64,000 bases of DNA, taken from contig JAPWDM010000001.1 of the NCBI GenBank assembly GCA_035578155.1, positions 88,360,076 to 88,424,075 of the forward strand, read 5' to 3'. Position 1 is the first letter of the stretch; each line of letters starts with the position of its first letter. Both the position numbers and the translations under genes were made by a program. A model generated the notes under the pieces. That model searched no databases, was not told the origin of the DNA, and saw only the letters and a list, made by a program, of their open reading frames with translations. This document shows, piece by piece, positions 47,811 to 55,899 of this stretch. Source of the stretch: Brachynemurus nebulosus (taxonomy: Eukaryota > Arthropoda > Insecta > Neuroptera > Myrmeleontidae).

Positions 47811-48125
47811 TTTGGTGTAATTTGGTGTAAGAACAGTCAGTTTTCAACACCGAGAATCATTCCAATTCCAAAAACTGGTGGAATTTTACCATTCCTGGTT
47901 CCACTTTTTGCTGGCCTGTCTGCTGTAGGATCACTTGCCGGAGGTGCTGCCGGTGTTGCGAAAGCAGTGAATGCTTATAAAACAGCAAAGAAACAATTGG
48001 ATGAAAATGAACGTCATAACAGGATGATGGAAGCAATTGCTCTTGGATCCAAATCTGGAACTGGACTTTATTTGAAACCATACAGAAGAGGTTTGGGACT
48101 TTACATCGAATCAAAAAACCGCTAA
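47811..48125 (+). CDS. Minor-capsid (pX-like) protein, 5' incomplete
   Basis: The frame is open from 47811 to the TAA at 48123 (104 codons) but has no ATG before the conserved region; upstream it runs into short repeats and the minisatellite. The protein begins at a conserved block (IPIPKTGGILPFLVPLFAGL), then a Gly/Ala-rich hydrophobic segment (LAGGAAGVAKAVN), a basic helix (YKTAKKQLDENERHNRMMEA) and a closing motif GLYLKPYRRGLGLYI. Hydrophobic-then-basic architecture with a KPY...GLGLY tail is that of the small capsid/core proteins encoded beside the protease in Polintons and adintoviruses, comparable to adenovirus pVI/pX. A slippery heptamer (48113-48119) lies 4 bases before the stop, in the right phase to enter the protease frame. 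Confidence 0.7.
   Translation, partial: FGVIWCKNSQFSTPRIIPIPKTGGILPFLVPLFAGLSAVGSLAGGAAGVAKAVNAYKTAKKQLDENERHNRMMEAIALGSKSGTGLYLKPYRRGLGLYIESKNR
48113..48119 (+). promoter_or_regulatory. Canonical -1 ribosomal frameshift heptamer AAAAAAC
   Basis: In the minor-capsid frame the bases read as A AAA AAC (tca aaa aac cgc taa), the X-XXY-YYZ form of -1 slip sites. A -1 slip enters exactly the protease frame (ccg at 48119) and avoids the stop at 48123. A short possible stem (CGATC/GATCG) lies about 20 bases downstream; no strong pseudoknot was found by eye. The mirror copy is at 45563-45569. Confidence 0.55.
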
Positions 48126-48490
48126 GCGAGCTACCCGATCGACCATTAACTGATCGCGACATTTATCAGTTTGGAAACAAATATTTATCCAATTTTCGTG
48201 GCGTGTTCATGAGAGATGATTTACCGAAACGGCCAAGGCGAAAGGAGTGTGGAGTCGTCAATTTGGATAATTCATCAGGACCAGGAAGCCATTGGGTAGC
48301 GTACGCCAAAGATAACAAGAACGTCGAATACTTTGATAGTTTTGGAAATTTGCCACCACCCGCAGAAGTTGTGCAATATTTACATGGCAATAATATTAAA
48401 TATAATTATAACAGATACCAAAATTATGAACAGTATAACTGCGGACATTTATGTCTAGAATTTTTATGGAATACAAATTATTTTCAATAA
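48119..48490 (+). CDS. Adenovirus-type (C5, adenain-like) cysteine protease
   Basis: The protein cleaves capsid precursors during virion maturation in adenoviruses and Polintons. The catalytic set is visible: His in GPGSHWVAY (codon at 48290), Asp in YFDSFG (45 bases on), Cys in NCGHLC (codon at 48440), and a Gln seven residues before that Cys, the same spacing as the oxyanion Gln and Cys of adenain. The first ATG is at 48209; the 30 codons upstream, back to the slip site, also look conserved (PLTDRDIYQFGNKYLSNFRG). The natural start is therefore probably by frameshifting from the minor-capsid frame rather than at that ATG. It is short (about 124 residues from the slip site) against about 200 for adenain. 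It lies 75 bases before the penton-like gene. Confidence 0.75.
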   Translation, partial: PLSELPDRPLTDRDIYQFGNKYLSNFRGVFMRDDLPKRPRRKECGVVNLDNSSGPGSHWVAYAKDNKNVEYFDSFGNLPPPAEVVQYLHGNNIKYNYNRYQNYEQYNCGHLCLEFLWNTNYFQ

Positions 48491-48514
48491 TTTTGTTGCA
48501 CTTCTCATCTATAC

Positions 48515-48550
48515 TTTAAATATACCCGTGGCAAGAAGTTTCTGTCATTC
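48515..48550 (+). promoter_or_regulatory. Putative core promoter of the penton-like gene
   Basis: TTTAAATATA (48515-48524) precedes a TCATTC initiator-like motif (48545-48550) by about 30 bases, the metazoan TATA-to-start distance, 15 bases before the ATG at 48565. The mirror lies at 45132-45167. Confidence 0.4.
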
Positions 48551-48564
48551 GTATCTTAGTCACC

Positions 48565-49263
48565 ATGTCGTTAACATTAACGTTAAGTGGTGATTCATCT
48601 ATATTGACGGCTGAGTATTTTCCACCCATCGATTTGCCGGGTGATTATGTATGCGGGTTGGTCAATTTTGAAACATACAATGCAGTGCCAAATATCGACG
48701 AAACAAATAATTTATTCCATTACGGTGATGGAGAAGTGAAATGCATCGAGATACCTGTTGGCAATTATGATTTGGAAGATTTGGAGTTTCAAATAGAAGA
48801 TCGGATACTAGAGAAGAGAAAACCGGGTGATAGCCCGCAACTTATACTTCGTGCGAATAACAATACGCTAAAAAGTGAAATAAAATGTACGGAAACAATT
48901 CATTTCGATCAAGAACGAACAATTGGCTCGCTACTTGGCTTCAGTAAGCGAAAACTTGCAGCTGGTCATTACCACTATTCGGATAAACCAACGAATATCA
49001 TGAAAGTGAATCTGATACAAGTTGAAACAAACATTACAACGAACAGCTACCTGAACAACGTTCCAGCACATAATATTTATTCGTTTTCGATTCAAGTGGA
49101 ACCTGGGTATAAAATAAGCGAATCACCGAATACAGTTATTTATATGCCGGTGACCGTGAGACGGATAACATCTCTAGTTTTACGAATTGAGGATCAAGAC
49201 GGCAATTTAGTGAATTTTCGAGGCGAAACGATAACAGTAAAGTTGCATTTGAAGCCGGCGTGA
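48565..49263 (+). CDS. Penton-like (single-jelly-roll) protein
   Basis: 232 residues, all-beta in appearance (alternating hydrophobic stretches, few long helices). It starts LTLTLSGDSSILTAEYFPPI and contains VCGLVNFETYNAVPNID (about residues 30-46), a lysine/serine-rich middle (LKSEIKCTETIHF), TIGSLLGFSKRKL (about 118-130) and a C-terminal strand set RITSLVLRIEDQDGNLVNFR. It matches my recollection of a family always found between the protease and the F54H12.2-like protein in insect Polinton-type elements; assignment as penton base rests on that position and its size. The Kozak context (CACCATGTC) is good. Stop and next ATG are separated by only two bases. Confidence 0.6.
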   Translation: MSLTLTLSGDSSILTAEYFPPIDLPGDYVCGLVNFETYNAVPNIDETNNLFHYGDGEVKCIEIPVGNYDLEDLEFQIEDRILEKRKPGDSPQLILRANNNTLKSEIKCTETIHFDQERTIGSLLGFSKRKLAAGHYHYSDKPTNIMKVNLIQVETNITTNSYLNNVPAHNIYSFSIQVEPGYKISESPNTVIYMPVTVRRITSLVLRIEDQDGNLVNFRGETITVKLHLKPA

Positions 49264-49265
49264 AA

Positions 49266-49427
49266 ATGTTGGTATTTAAAGACGAAAATGTGGTGCGACC
49301 GATCAGTCTACAACTTGCCACCAAGGTGAACGGATCGGCGAGGAAGAAGCAACAACGACCGCCATTAACAAGAGAGAACAAACAATTTCTTCGACAATTG
49401 GGTTTCAAGCTGAAGAGGAGAAAATGA
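49266..49427 (+). CDS. 53-residue basic protein between penton-like and capsid-like genes
   Basis: MLVFKDENVVRPI start, then a Lys/Arg/Gln-rich centre (SARKKQQRPP) and an FLRQLGFKLKRRK end. It is strongly basic with no hydrophobic segment, so a nucleic-acid-binding or capsid-cement role is possible but not shown. Its stop overlaps the next start as ATGA (49424-49427), a compact viral-style arrangement that suggests translation of a shared message. Confidence 0.65.
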   Translation: MLVFKDENVVRPISLQLATKVNGSARKKQQRPPLTRENKQFLRQLGFKLKRRK

Positions 49428-50629
49428 GCAGCATTTTAAGCATCAATACTGGAATCGATTTCGATGAGAGCATTTCAAACATCGAGTATCACTGCTATTC
49501 GCCATTTCTAAATGCGTTTGGAAACAGCGACGAAATACGAATCTGCTGTCAAAACCAAGATCTGATCCTGCTGCCGCACGAAAGTTGTCTGTATGTGGAA
49601 GGACAATTGTTGAAGAGCGATAAAACAGTATCGACTACAGCGGAATTATCCAATAATTCATTGGCGTACCTGTTTGAAGAAATACGATATGAACTGAACG
49701 ACGTGGAAATCGATCAATGCAAGTACGTGGGACCGACAACAACGTTAATCAATTATTTGGCATTAAACGAAAATGAAAGCAAACTACTCTACAACGCCGG
49801 ATGGTGTCCAGGTGAAACAATTAAAGTGACGGAAAAAGGCTACTTCAATTTCTGTCTACCATTGGCGCGGATGTTTGGATTTCTTAACCATTACAAGAAA
49901 GTTATCATCAATGCAAAACATCAACTAATTCTGACTCGAGCTCGGACGGATCACGATGCAGTCATATCACCAACGGATGATGTCACTTTCCATATACATA
50001 AAATTCAATGGATGGTTCCACACGTTACGGTTGCAGATGAACAGAAACTGAAGTTGTTGAAGTATGTGGAAAATAGTCGAGATATTACAATTGCTTTTCG
50101 ATCATGGGATATGCATATACAGCCAACGATTCCAACAGCGAGACAAAACATTTGGACGGTAAAAACATCGACTCAGTTGGAGAAACCACGCTACATTATA
50201 TTCGCTCTACAAACGAATCGACGAAATAAAAAAGATAAAGATTCCAGTATTTTCGATCACTGTGAACTTTCAGACGTCAAAGTTTATTTAAATTCTGCGA
50301 AATACCCGTACATGGATTTGAATTTGGATTTCAGTAATGATAGATATGCAGTAGCATATCACATGTATTCGAAATTTCAACAAGCATATTATGATTGTAA
50401 GAAGAATGAACCGCTTTTAAGCAAAACGCAATTCAAGAATATCGCGCCAATTATATTCATCGACTGTTCTCATCAAAACGAAACTTTGAAAAGTGGACCA
50501 GTGGATATTCGAATTGAATTTAAAACGTTGAAGGAGGTGCCAGAGAATACATCAGCATTTTGCCTTCTACTACATGATCGTGTGGTTCAATATAATCCAT
50601 TGACAAATATTGTTACAAAATATGTATAA
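49424..50629 (+). CDS. Major-capsid-like protein, F54H12.2 family
   Basis: 401 residues with an intact frame. The N-terminal region (SINTGIDFDESISNIEYHCY, then a SDEIRI...QNQDL...LP block to about residue 60) and later DDVTFHIHKIQWMVPHV (about 186-202) are hallmarks of the uncharacterised C. elegans F54H12.2-like family, which sits next to the integrase F54H12.3 in nematode Mavericks and beside protease genes in insect elements. It is beta-rich with scattered aromatic residues, consistent with a jelly-roll capsid protein, but shorter than typical double-jelly-roll Polinton capsids (about 500-650), so the capsid role is probable rather than proven. It is followed after 52 bases by the accessory gene, with a TATA-like box between. 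Confidence 0.65.
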   Translation: MSSILSINTGIDFDESISNIEYHCYSPFLNAFGNSDEIRICCQNQDLILLPHESCLYVEGQLLKSDKTVSTTAELSNNSLAYLFEEIRYELNDVEIDQCKYVGPTTTLINYLALNENESKLLYNAGWCPGETIKVTEKGYFNFCLPLARMFGFLNHYKKVIINAKHQLILTRARTDHDAVISPTDDVTFHIHKIQWMVPHVTVADEQKLKLLKYVENSRDITIAFRSWDMHIQPTIPTARQNIWTVKTSTQLEKPRYIIFALQTNRRNKKDKDSSIFDHCELSDVKVYLNSAKYPYMDLNLDFSNDRYAVAYHMYSKFQQAYYDCKKNEPLLSKTQFKNIAPIIFIDCSHQNETLKSGPVDIRIEFKTLKEVPENTSAFCLLLHDRVVQYNPLTNIVTKYV

Positions 50630-50646
50630 AAACATCGCAATCCAGC

Positions 50647-50653
50647 TATAAAT
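50647..50653 (+). promoter_or_regulatory. TATA-like box before the accessory gene
   Basis: TATAAAT lies 29 bases before the ATG at 50682, in a 52-base gap after the capsid-like gene. A TCAGTCAG initiator-like motif directly follows but is too close to be its own start site. Mirror at 43029-43035. Confidence 0.35.
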
Positions 50654-50681
50654 CAGTCAGTTTCGCTCTAGACAACGCACA

Positions 50682-51194
50682 ATGAAGACCGACGCAGCAA
50701 TTGTTGACTTCCAAGGATTTCCAAATTCGACAAATGGGAAATTCTACATAAAGGAATTGGCTGTGTTGAAATTCGATTCTTCCGAAGAAAATTGTGGTGA
50801 AGATTATATACTACAGCACTATGTATTCAAATCACCAATACCGTTTTGCGGATTAAGTGAAAAAGATCAACGCACAGCTCGCTGGTTGCGGAAAAATCAT
50901 CATGGGTTCTCCTGGATGGACGGACATATTGAATACGAGGAACTACAGTACATTTTAATAAACAATCTGCACGGAACTCGAATCATCTATACGAAGGGAG
51001 AAGAGAAAGTACGCTATTTGAAACGACTGCTACCATCAGCGCCCATTATGAACTTTGAAGAAATAACAATTTGTCCCAAGTTGAGAATCATAACATCAAC
51101 ATACACTAGTCCTCGATGCGGTCATCATTCCGGAGCAACTTGCGCCATGGAAAATGTCATATCCATATACAAATATTATTGTAATAACATTTAA
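50682..51194 (+). CDS. 170-residue accessory protein of Polinton-type elements
   Basis: An intact frame beginning MKTDAAIVDFQGFPN. The opening strand-like VDFQGF followed by FYIKELAVLKF is reminiscent of RNase-H-fold exonuclease beginnings (DxE replaced by DFQ). The rest has an aromatic WLRKNHHGFSW segment, GTRIIYTKGEEKVRYL, and a Cys/His-rich tail (CGHH...CAMENV). Similar small proteins recur in insect genomes with these elements; their function is not known. With the usual acidic pair not evident, an active nuclease is doubtful. An AATAAA signal lies about 35 bases after the stop (near 51230). It is the outermost gene of the arm. Confidence 0.6.
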   Translation: MKTDAAIVDFQGFPNSTNGKFYIKELAVLKFDSSEENCGEDYILQHYVFKSPIPFCGLSEKDQRTARWLRKNHHGFSWMDGHIEYEELQYILINNLHGTRIIYTKGEEKVRYLKRLLPSAPIMNFEEITICPKLRIITSTYTSPRCGHHSGATCAMENVISIYKYYCNNI

Positions 51195-51926
51195 ACATTT
51201 TTATTGTAAAAAAAAAATATTTCTTTTAAAATAAACTTATTAAAATAAGAAAAAATTAAAAAAAAATTAAAAATAAAAAAAATGTGTTTTTATTTAATAA
51301 AAAAATAAAAATTAAAAATTAAAAAATAAAATGTGTTTTTATTTAGAGGAAAACCTGTATAAACCTGTTTTCAGATAAAAATATACAATCATATGATAAA
51401 ATTCATTTTCGCATATTAGAGAGAAATCTTCGCTGTTTGATATCAGTTTACCTTTAGTGACGTCAGCTGTCAGTTTAAGCCTGTTTTCAGATAAAAATAT
51501 TATAAAATTATGAAAGCAAGGCCATCTTTTAATGGCTAGTTTAACTATAAAAAAAAAAAGGTTTTCGATGCCATCTATTGGCAATTTTTCAAACTTACAC
51601 ACAGGAATCCAGACTAGCAACGCCATCTAGTAGCGAATTTACAGGCTCGAAGGTGGCCGCGCCATCTAGTAGCGAATTCACAGGGCTCGAAGGTGGCTGC
51701 GCCATCTATTAGGGAAATTCTTAGGTTAGAAAAATTTTGTTAGGTTACACCAAATTTCCTTAGGTTCTCTTAGGCTGGATCAAGTTCCGCTAGGCTAGAA
51801 AAAAATTTTGCTCCACCCACCGCCGCAGGCTTCTAGAACCCACATAGGTTACCTACCTCCTGCCGAGGTCGCTCAAAAAGTCGGATGGTGGGATGGTGGA
51901 TCTAGAACCGGCCAATCCTTACTACT

Positions 51927-51932
51927 ACCTTT
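51927..51932. repeat. Target-site duplication, right (ACCTTT)
   Basis: Exact match to 41750-41755. Confidence 0.85.
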
Positions 51933-52860
51933 AGACCAATGAAATCACCGTATTAACCATTATTCAATGGGCCGGCATTTGTTTTATGTATAATGTATGT
52001 ATCAAATTTTAATTTCATATATGTTGCATAGTAACGTCTAAGTAAACAAAGTAGTTTGTATTTTGTTTTCATCGTTTGTACATATATAAAAATGTAATGA
52101 AATTAGAGATAGATTAAAAATTGTATTCTTTTGATTTAAAATTTATATTCAATTTTATTTAAATCAAAAAGGAAAAACGTCGTAGAAAAAATATCGTATT
52201 CTACTCGCTTGCAGTGGCTATTACTCACTCAGATGCATTACGATATTCGTGTCGTAAACTCGGTTCGTGTCGCAATTTCATCTTCGTGAGTAATAGCTAT
52301 CATTACCAGCTTACTGAATAATATAAGTACTATTAAAAATACCCATAACTTATTTAATACATACTGTAGAACCCCTCACAAGTTATACCCTCATAAGTTA
52401 TAAACCTCTCGTAAGTTACATTTTGGAGCTCTCATAAGTTATATTTTCTCCTTTTCTGATGCTCCTACTACAGCTACAAGTAGGGATGCAAACGATATAT
52501 CGAAAATATCGAGACATCGGTTAAATATATCGATATTTATTCTTGATTTTGAATCATAATCTATAATTTTGAATAATTCTTTGACTACAAGCTAAAGTAT
52601 CTTAATCCTTAATGTACCAAACAACTTGTGTCTTGTGTGCCGGCCACTGCCGTAGCTAGGGGAGGCATTATAGGACAATGCTCTACCTTAAAATATCAAT
52701 GCCCTACCTTAAAAAAATACGATCAACTAAGATAATATACTAATAAGTAAGCTATTTGTTCACAGTATGAAATAATGGGAAAAAATAATTGACTAGTCTA
52801 GGGTAGCGAGATCTATACAATTTCGAATTACCAGGGTTTTTCATAATTATCATATTATAT
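51933..52860. other. Unassigned sequence
   Basis: No gene. CATAAGTTATA-type motifs repeat between 52378 and 52445. CACTGCCGTAGCTAGGGG at about 52647 looks like a hAT terminus without an identified partner. Confidence 0.4.
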
Positions 52861-52861
52861 A

Positions 52862-53245
52862 CGTTCTAACCAAATAAAACCTAACTTAATCAAATTCTGC
52901 CTTAACCTAACTTAACCAAATTCAACTTACTGAACTTAGTAAGTTATAAACAAACCCAACCTAACCAAGCCAAATCCAACGTGAACTAACCGAAATTAAC
53001 AATTTACAAACAAACCCAATCTAATCTAACCAAATCCAACCTAAACTAATCGAACTCAACAAATTATAAACAAATCCGACCTAACCTAACCGAAACCAGC
53101 CTAAACTAACCGAACTCAACAAATTATAAACAAACCCAATCTAACGTAACGAAATACAACTTAACCAAATAAAACCTAACCTAACCAAACACTACCTTAG
53201 CTAACCGAATTCAAGGAAACGTAACCAAATCCAACACAACCCAAC
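52862..53245. repeat. Degenerate CCTAA-rich tandem array
   Basis: Tandem units of roughly 55-65 bases combine CCTAACC-type pentamers with AACAAATTATAAACAAACCC. The pentamer is the complement of the insect telomere repeat TTAGG. Confidence 0.75.
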
Positions 53246-53278
53246 CATAGAGTATACCCTTAATTGTGTAAAGAGTCG

Positions 53279-53330
53279 CCCTTGAGACTTGAGACTACGT
53301 AAGTACTTATTTTATCTCAAGTCTCAAGGG
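53279..53330. repeat. Perfect 16-bp stem with 20-base loop
   Basis: CCCTTGAGACTTGAGA (53279-53294) is exactly complementary to 53315-53330. Confidence 0.8.
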
Positions 53331-53463
53331 AGGCAAATTTCATTGTTGGACAAAATTAAAATTATTTTATTCTTATTAATTAATAGATTACACAACGGTT
53401 AAATTGTCTTCAGTTAAATTGTCGTTAGGTTGAATTAGGTTTTTGAAGAAAATTTTTTTTTTT

Positions 53464-53577
53464 GTTATAAATGGAAAGATCATAATATGATCTTTCCATT
53501 TATAGCAAAAAAAATAAAAAGTTTTTTTTTTATAAAACATATATTATATAAGTTTTATAAAAAAAAAAAACTTTTTA
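53464..53577. repeat. Two adjacent palindromes
   Basis: 53464-53483 pairs with 53487-53506 with one mismatch, around AATATG. Then 53516-53538 pairs with 53554-53577 around ATATATTATATA. Both would form hairpins. Confidence 0.75.
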
Positions 53578-53749
53578 TTTTTTTTTAAACGTAATAATTA
53601 AGAAGTTATATTAAATTAAAAATAAATTTTTAAACTTAGAACCGATAACGGACCGATAGTTTCCGAGCGCCTATGTGACGTAATAAAGGTAATATGGCCT
53701 GAACATAGCTGCATTTGTATCTTTTTATTTTCAAATAGATTTTAGACCA

Positions 53750-54590
53750 AGAGCTACTGGCCGATTTGCAATGGTCATTTCAACACGCGTTAATTTGAGA
53801 AGGTAGAATCTTGGATACTTTACATAGAAATTAAGTTCTGGCAAGCCTATTCGGCCGGGTTGAGTCATCCTTAACGTTTAAAGAGCGTAAAAAATAAGGC
53901 TCAATTTATATAAAGTAGCAGTTCTGGAATTTTGATATTTGAAAGTTAAGAATATTTTTGATCGATAAAAAACGTTCTGGTAGTGTTTTCACTTCACCAA
54001 GGTGCCGCCAGAAAAATCTAAAGTTGTGATAAATTTCATAATTATTTTGACAAATATCAAAATATTGTGTATCCCTGGTAATGTGATTTAAAAAGAAGAG
54101 AGATAACGAATAAGAGATTACACTGTTCTTATGAAAAGTTTCTTATTATTATTGTCTTGACTCCTATTTATCTAAATAATTTAAAATAACAAAATTAATT
54201 TATTTACGTTTAATCTTCTGTAGTTATACAAGAAGGTCTAATTTCGCAAGTGACGCTTCAATTTTTTAATTTTAACAGTATTTATCGACTAAAATTTCAG
54301 TATATTCACATTTAAACTTCCAGATGATACCATAATCTCAGTTTTAACAATATGCTTTTGGTCTATTGTTGTATAACAGAGTCCAATTATTTACATTTCG
54401 TTTTAACGAATTTCCAAATTTAGCACAATTTACCACAAATTTACCGCAACTTTAAACGTTAAGGATGACTTAACCCAGCCGAATAGGCTTGCCAGAACTG
54501 AATTTTTGTGTAGAATATGTAGTATCCAAGATCCTATCATCTCAGTTTAACGTGTGTTGAAATGTCTATTGCAAATCGGCCAGCAGCTCT
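53750..54590. mobile_element. Long-TIR MITE
   Basis: Arms of about 145 bases (53750-53895 and 54450-54590) are imperfect reverse complements, starting AGAGCTACTGGCCGATTTGC and sharing GGCAAGCCTATTCGGC. The interior is AT-rich and non-coding. No clear flanking duplication was found. Confidence 0.75.
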
Positions 54591-54596
54591 CCTACT

Positions 54597-54672
54597 ATTA
54601 TTGTTGCTATGAAATTATTGTTACTATGAAATTATTGTTGCTCTGAAATTGTTGTTTCTATCCAAATTATTG
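54597..54672. repeat. Short tandem repeat, ~20-bp unit
   Basis: About four units of TATGAAATTATTGTTGC-like sequence. Confidence 0.8.
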
Positions 54673-54823
54673 CTTGCAATTTACAGTCGAAATATTGAAA
54701 CTAAAGAAATATCGAACTTGTTTTGTACCACTTTGTGATAGCAATACAAAAATAAATCCAGAAATAATGTCCCTCAAAATTTTGAACGCCGAAATCAATG
54801 AAACAACCACCAATCATTTTCAT

Positions 54824-54875
54824 GTCACCGAAGGATGACATATCAATCTCGTTGTGTGATTATAGTGGGGGAAAA

Positions 54876-54909
<34 letters not shown>

Positions 54910-55130
54910 TATAATATAATACTTATAGAGTTGTACATGCATATATTGAATAAACGCAAGAGGGCTGTATTCTCACTGTATTATAGAGTTGTACATGCAT
55001 ATATTGAATAAACGCAAGAGGGCTGTATTCTCACTGTACTTAAAAACGAGCCAAAAAATCATAAATTAACACTCACTGGGATGACATTACTTAGTGCGTG
55101 TCAAAAACACGCACTTGACGAATTTTTCCT
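54824..55130 (+). repeat. Dispersed repeat 'ATAAACGCAAGAGGGCTGTA', copy 2
   Basis: Copy of 35666-35870 with an inserted AAT array (54878-54908) and an internal duplication of about 53 bases (54930-54980 and 54983-55038). Confidence 0.8.
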
Positions 55131-55344
55131 ACTAAATTTTAATAGTTTTCACATCGCACAGACATCGCGTCACATATATCGCGATCTCTTGTAGTGTTGT
55201 TTTTAACCAAATGATATTTTTAAAAATTTTTCAAGTTTTAGTTTATTTATTATATACCATTTTTAAAAAATTTTTCGTATCGATTATCAATATTATTTAT
55301 GATGCAGATTTGAAATAAAAGAAAAAAAATTATATTTATGATAT

Positions 55345-55455
55345 TCAAAAACCCAATTGTTGTCGGTTGATCTATCGTCGGTCGATTTGTCATTAGGTTG
55401 ATTTGTCGTCGGTTGAAATGTCGGGGTTGAACTGTCGCGGTTGAACTGTCTGCGG
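55345..55455. repeat. GTCG/GGTTGA minisatellite
   Basis: Degenerate 12-16-base units around GTCGTCGGTTGA. Related bases occur at 53395-53430 (AAATTGTCGTTAGGTTGAA). Confidence 0.75.
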
Positions 55456-55899
55456 TTCACCAGTCGCGGCACCATTTTTAAGTGCGTGTGAAATCTGTGC
55501 TCGTATTGCAATCTGTGGTACAGGGAATCGACTTATAAACTAAAATAAGCAAATTAGAGGTTACAAGTATACGTATACAATATTCATGAAATTAACAGAA
55601 ACCAAATGTTTTGGTATAGAATTTAATAAATATGCTGACAAAGTTTAATTAGAATTTCGAAAAAGGAAAAAGAACTTACGTTTTCGTTCAGTCAAAATTT
55701 TATTTGCAAAAAGGGCGTAAGTCATGCTTCGAAAAAATTCGAAAAAATATGTAAAGGTAACCGATATTTACTGTTTCTTTAATCTTAATAGATAGTTTAC
55801 TATCAACGGTACCAATTAGATAACACTACATTGACCAGTTTTCAGTCTTCACCTTCATATTAAGCAAACTTTGAGATGATCTTTTCTTAAAACGGTATT
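55456..55899. other. Unassigned sequence
   Basis: Nothing coding is supported. Confidence 0.35.

Larger units (their letters stand above)
41756..51926. mobile_element. Palindromic, non-autonomous Polinton/Maverick derivative
   Basis: The element starts AGTAGTAAGGATTGGCCGG and ends with its exact complement; every feature pair sums to 93682, so the axis is at 46841. Arms are 41756-46774 and 46908-51926 (5,019 bases each), separated by a 133-base non-palindromic spacer. AG...CT termini and a 6-bp duplication fit Polinton integrase. Each arm bears the morphogenesis genes only; polB, rve integrase and FtsK/HerA ATPase are absent. All six protein pairs that I compared are identical. The only arm differences I found cluster at 42101-42140/51541-51581: one substitution and a compensating pair of one-base indels. 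The duplication shows the palindrome was inserted as a unit, presumably with enzymes supplied in trans. Confidence 0.85.

Noticed and set aside
41756..51926. Palindrome as a sequencing or assembly hairpin artefact
   Set aside because: The mirror stops exactly at element termini with a 6-bp duplication, has a unique 133-base spacer and shows small arm differences. A missed-adapter chimera would not give these. Still worth confirming with reads.
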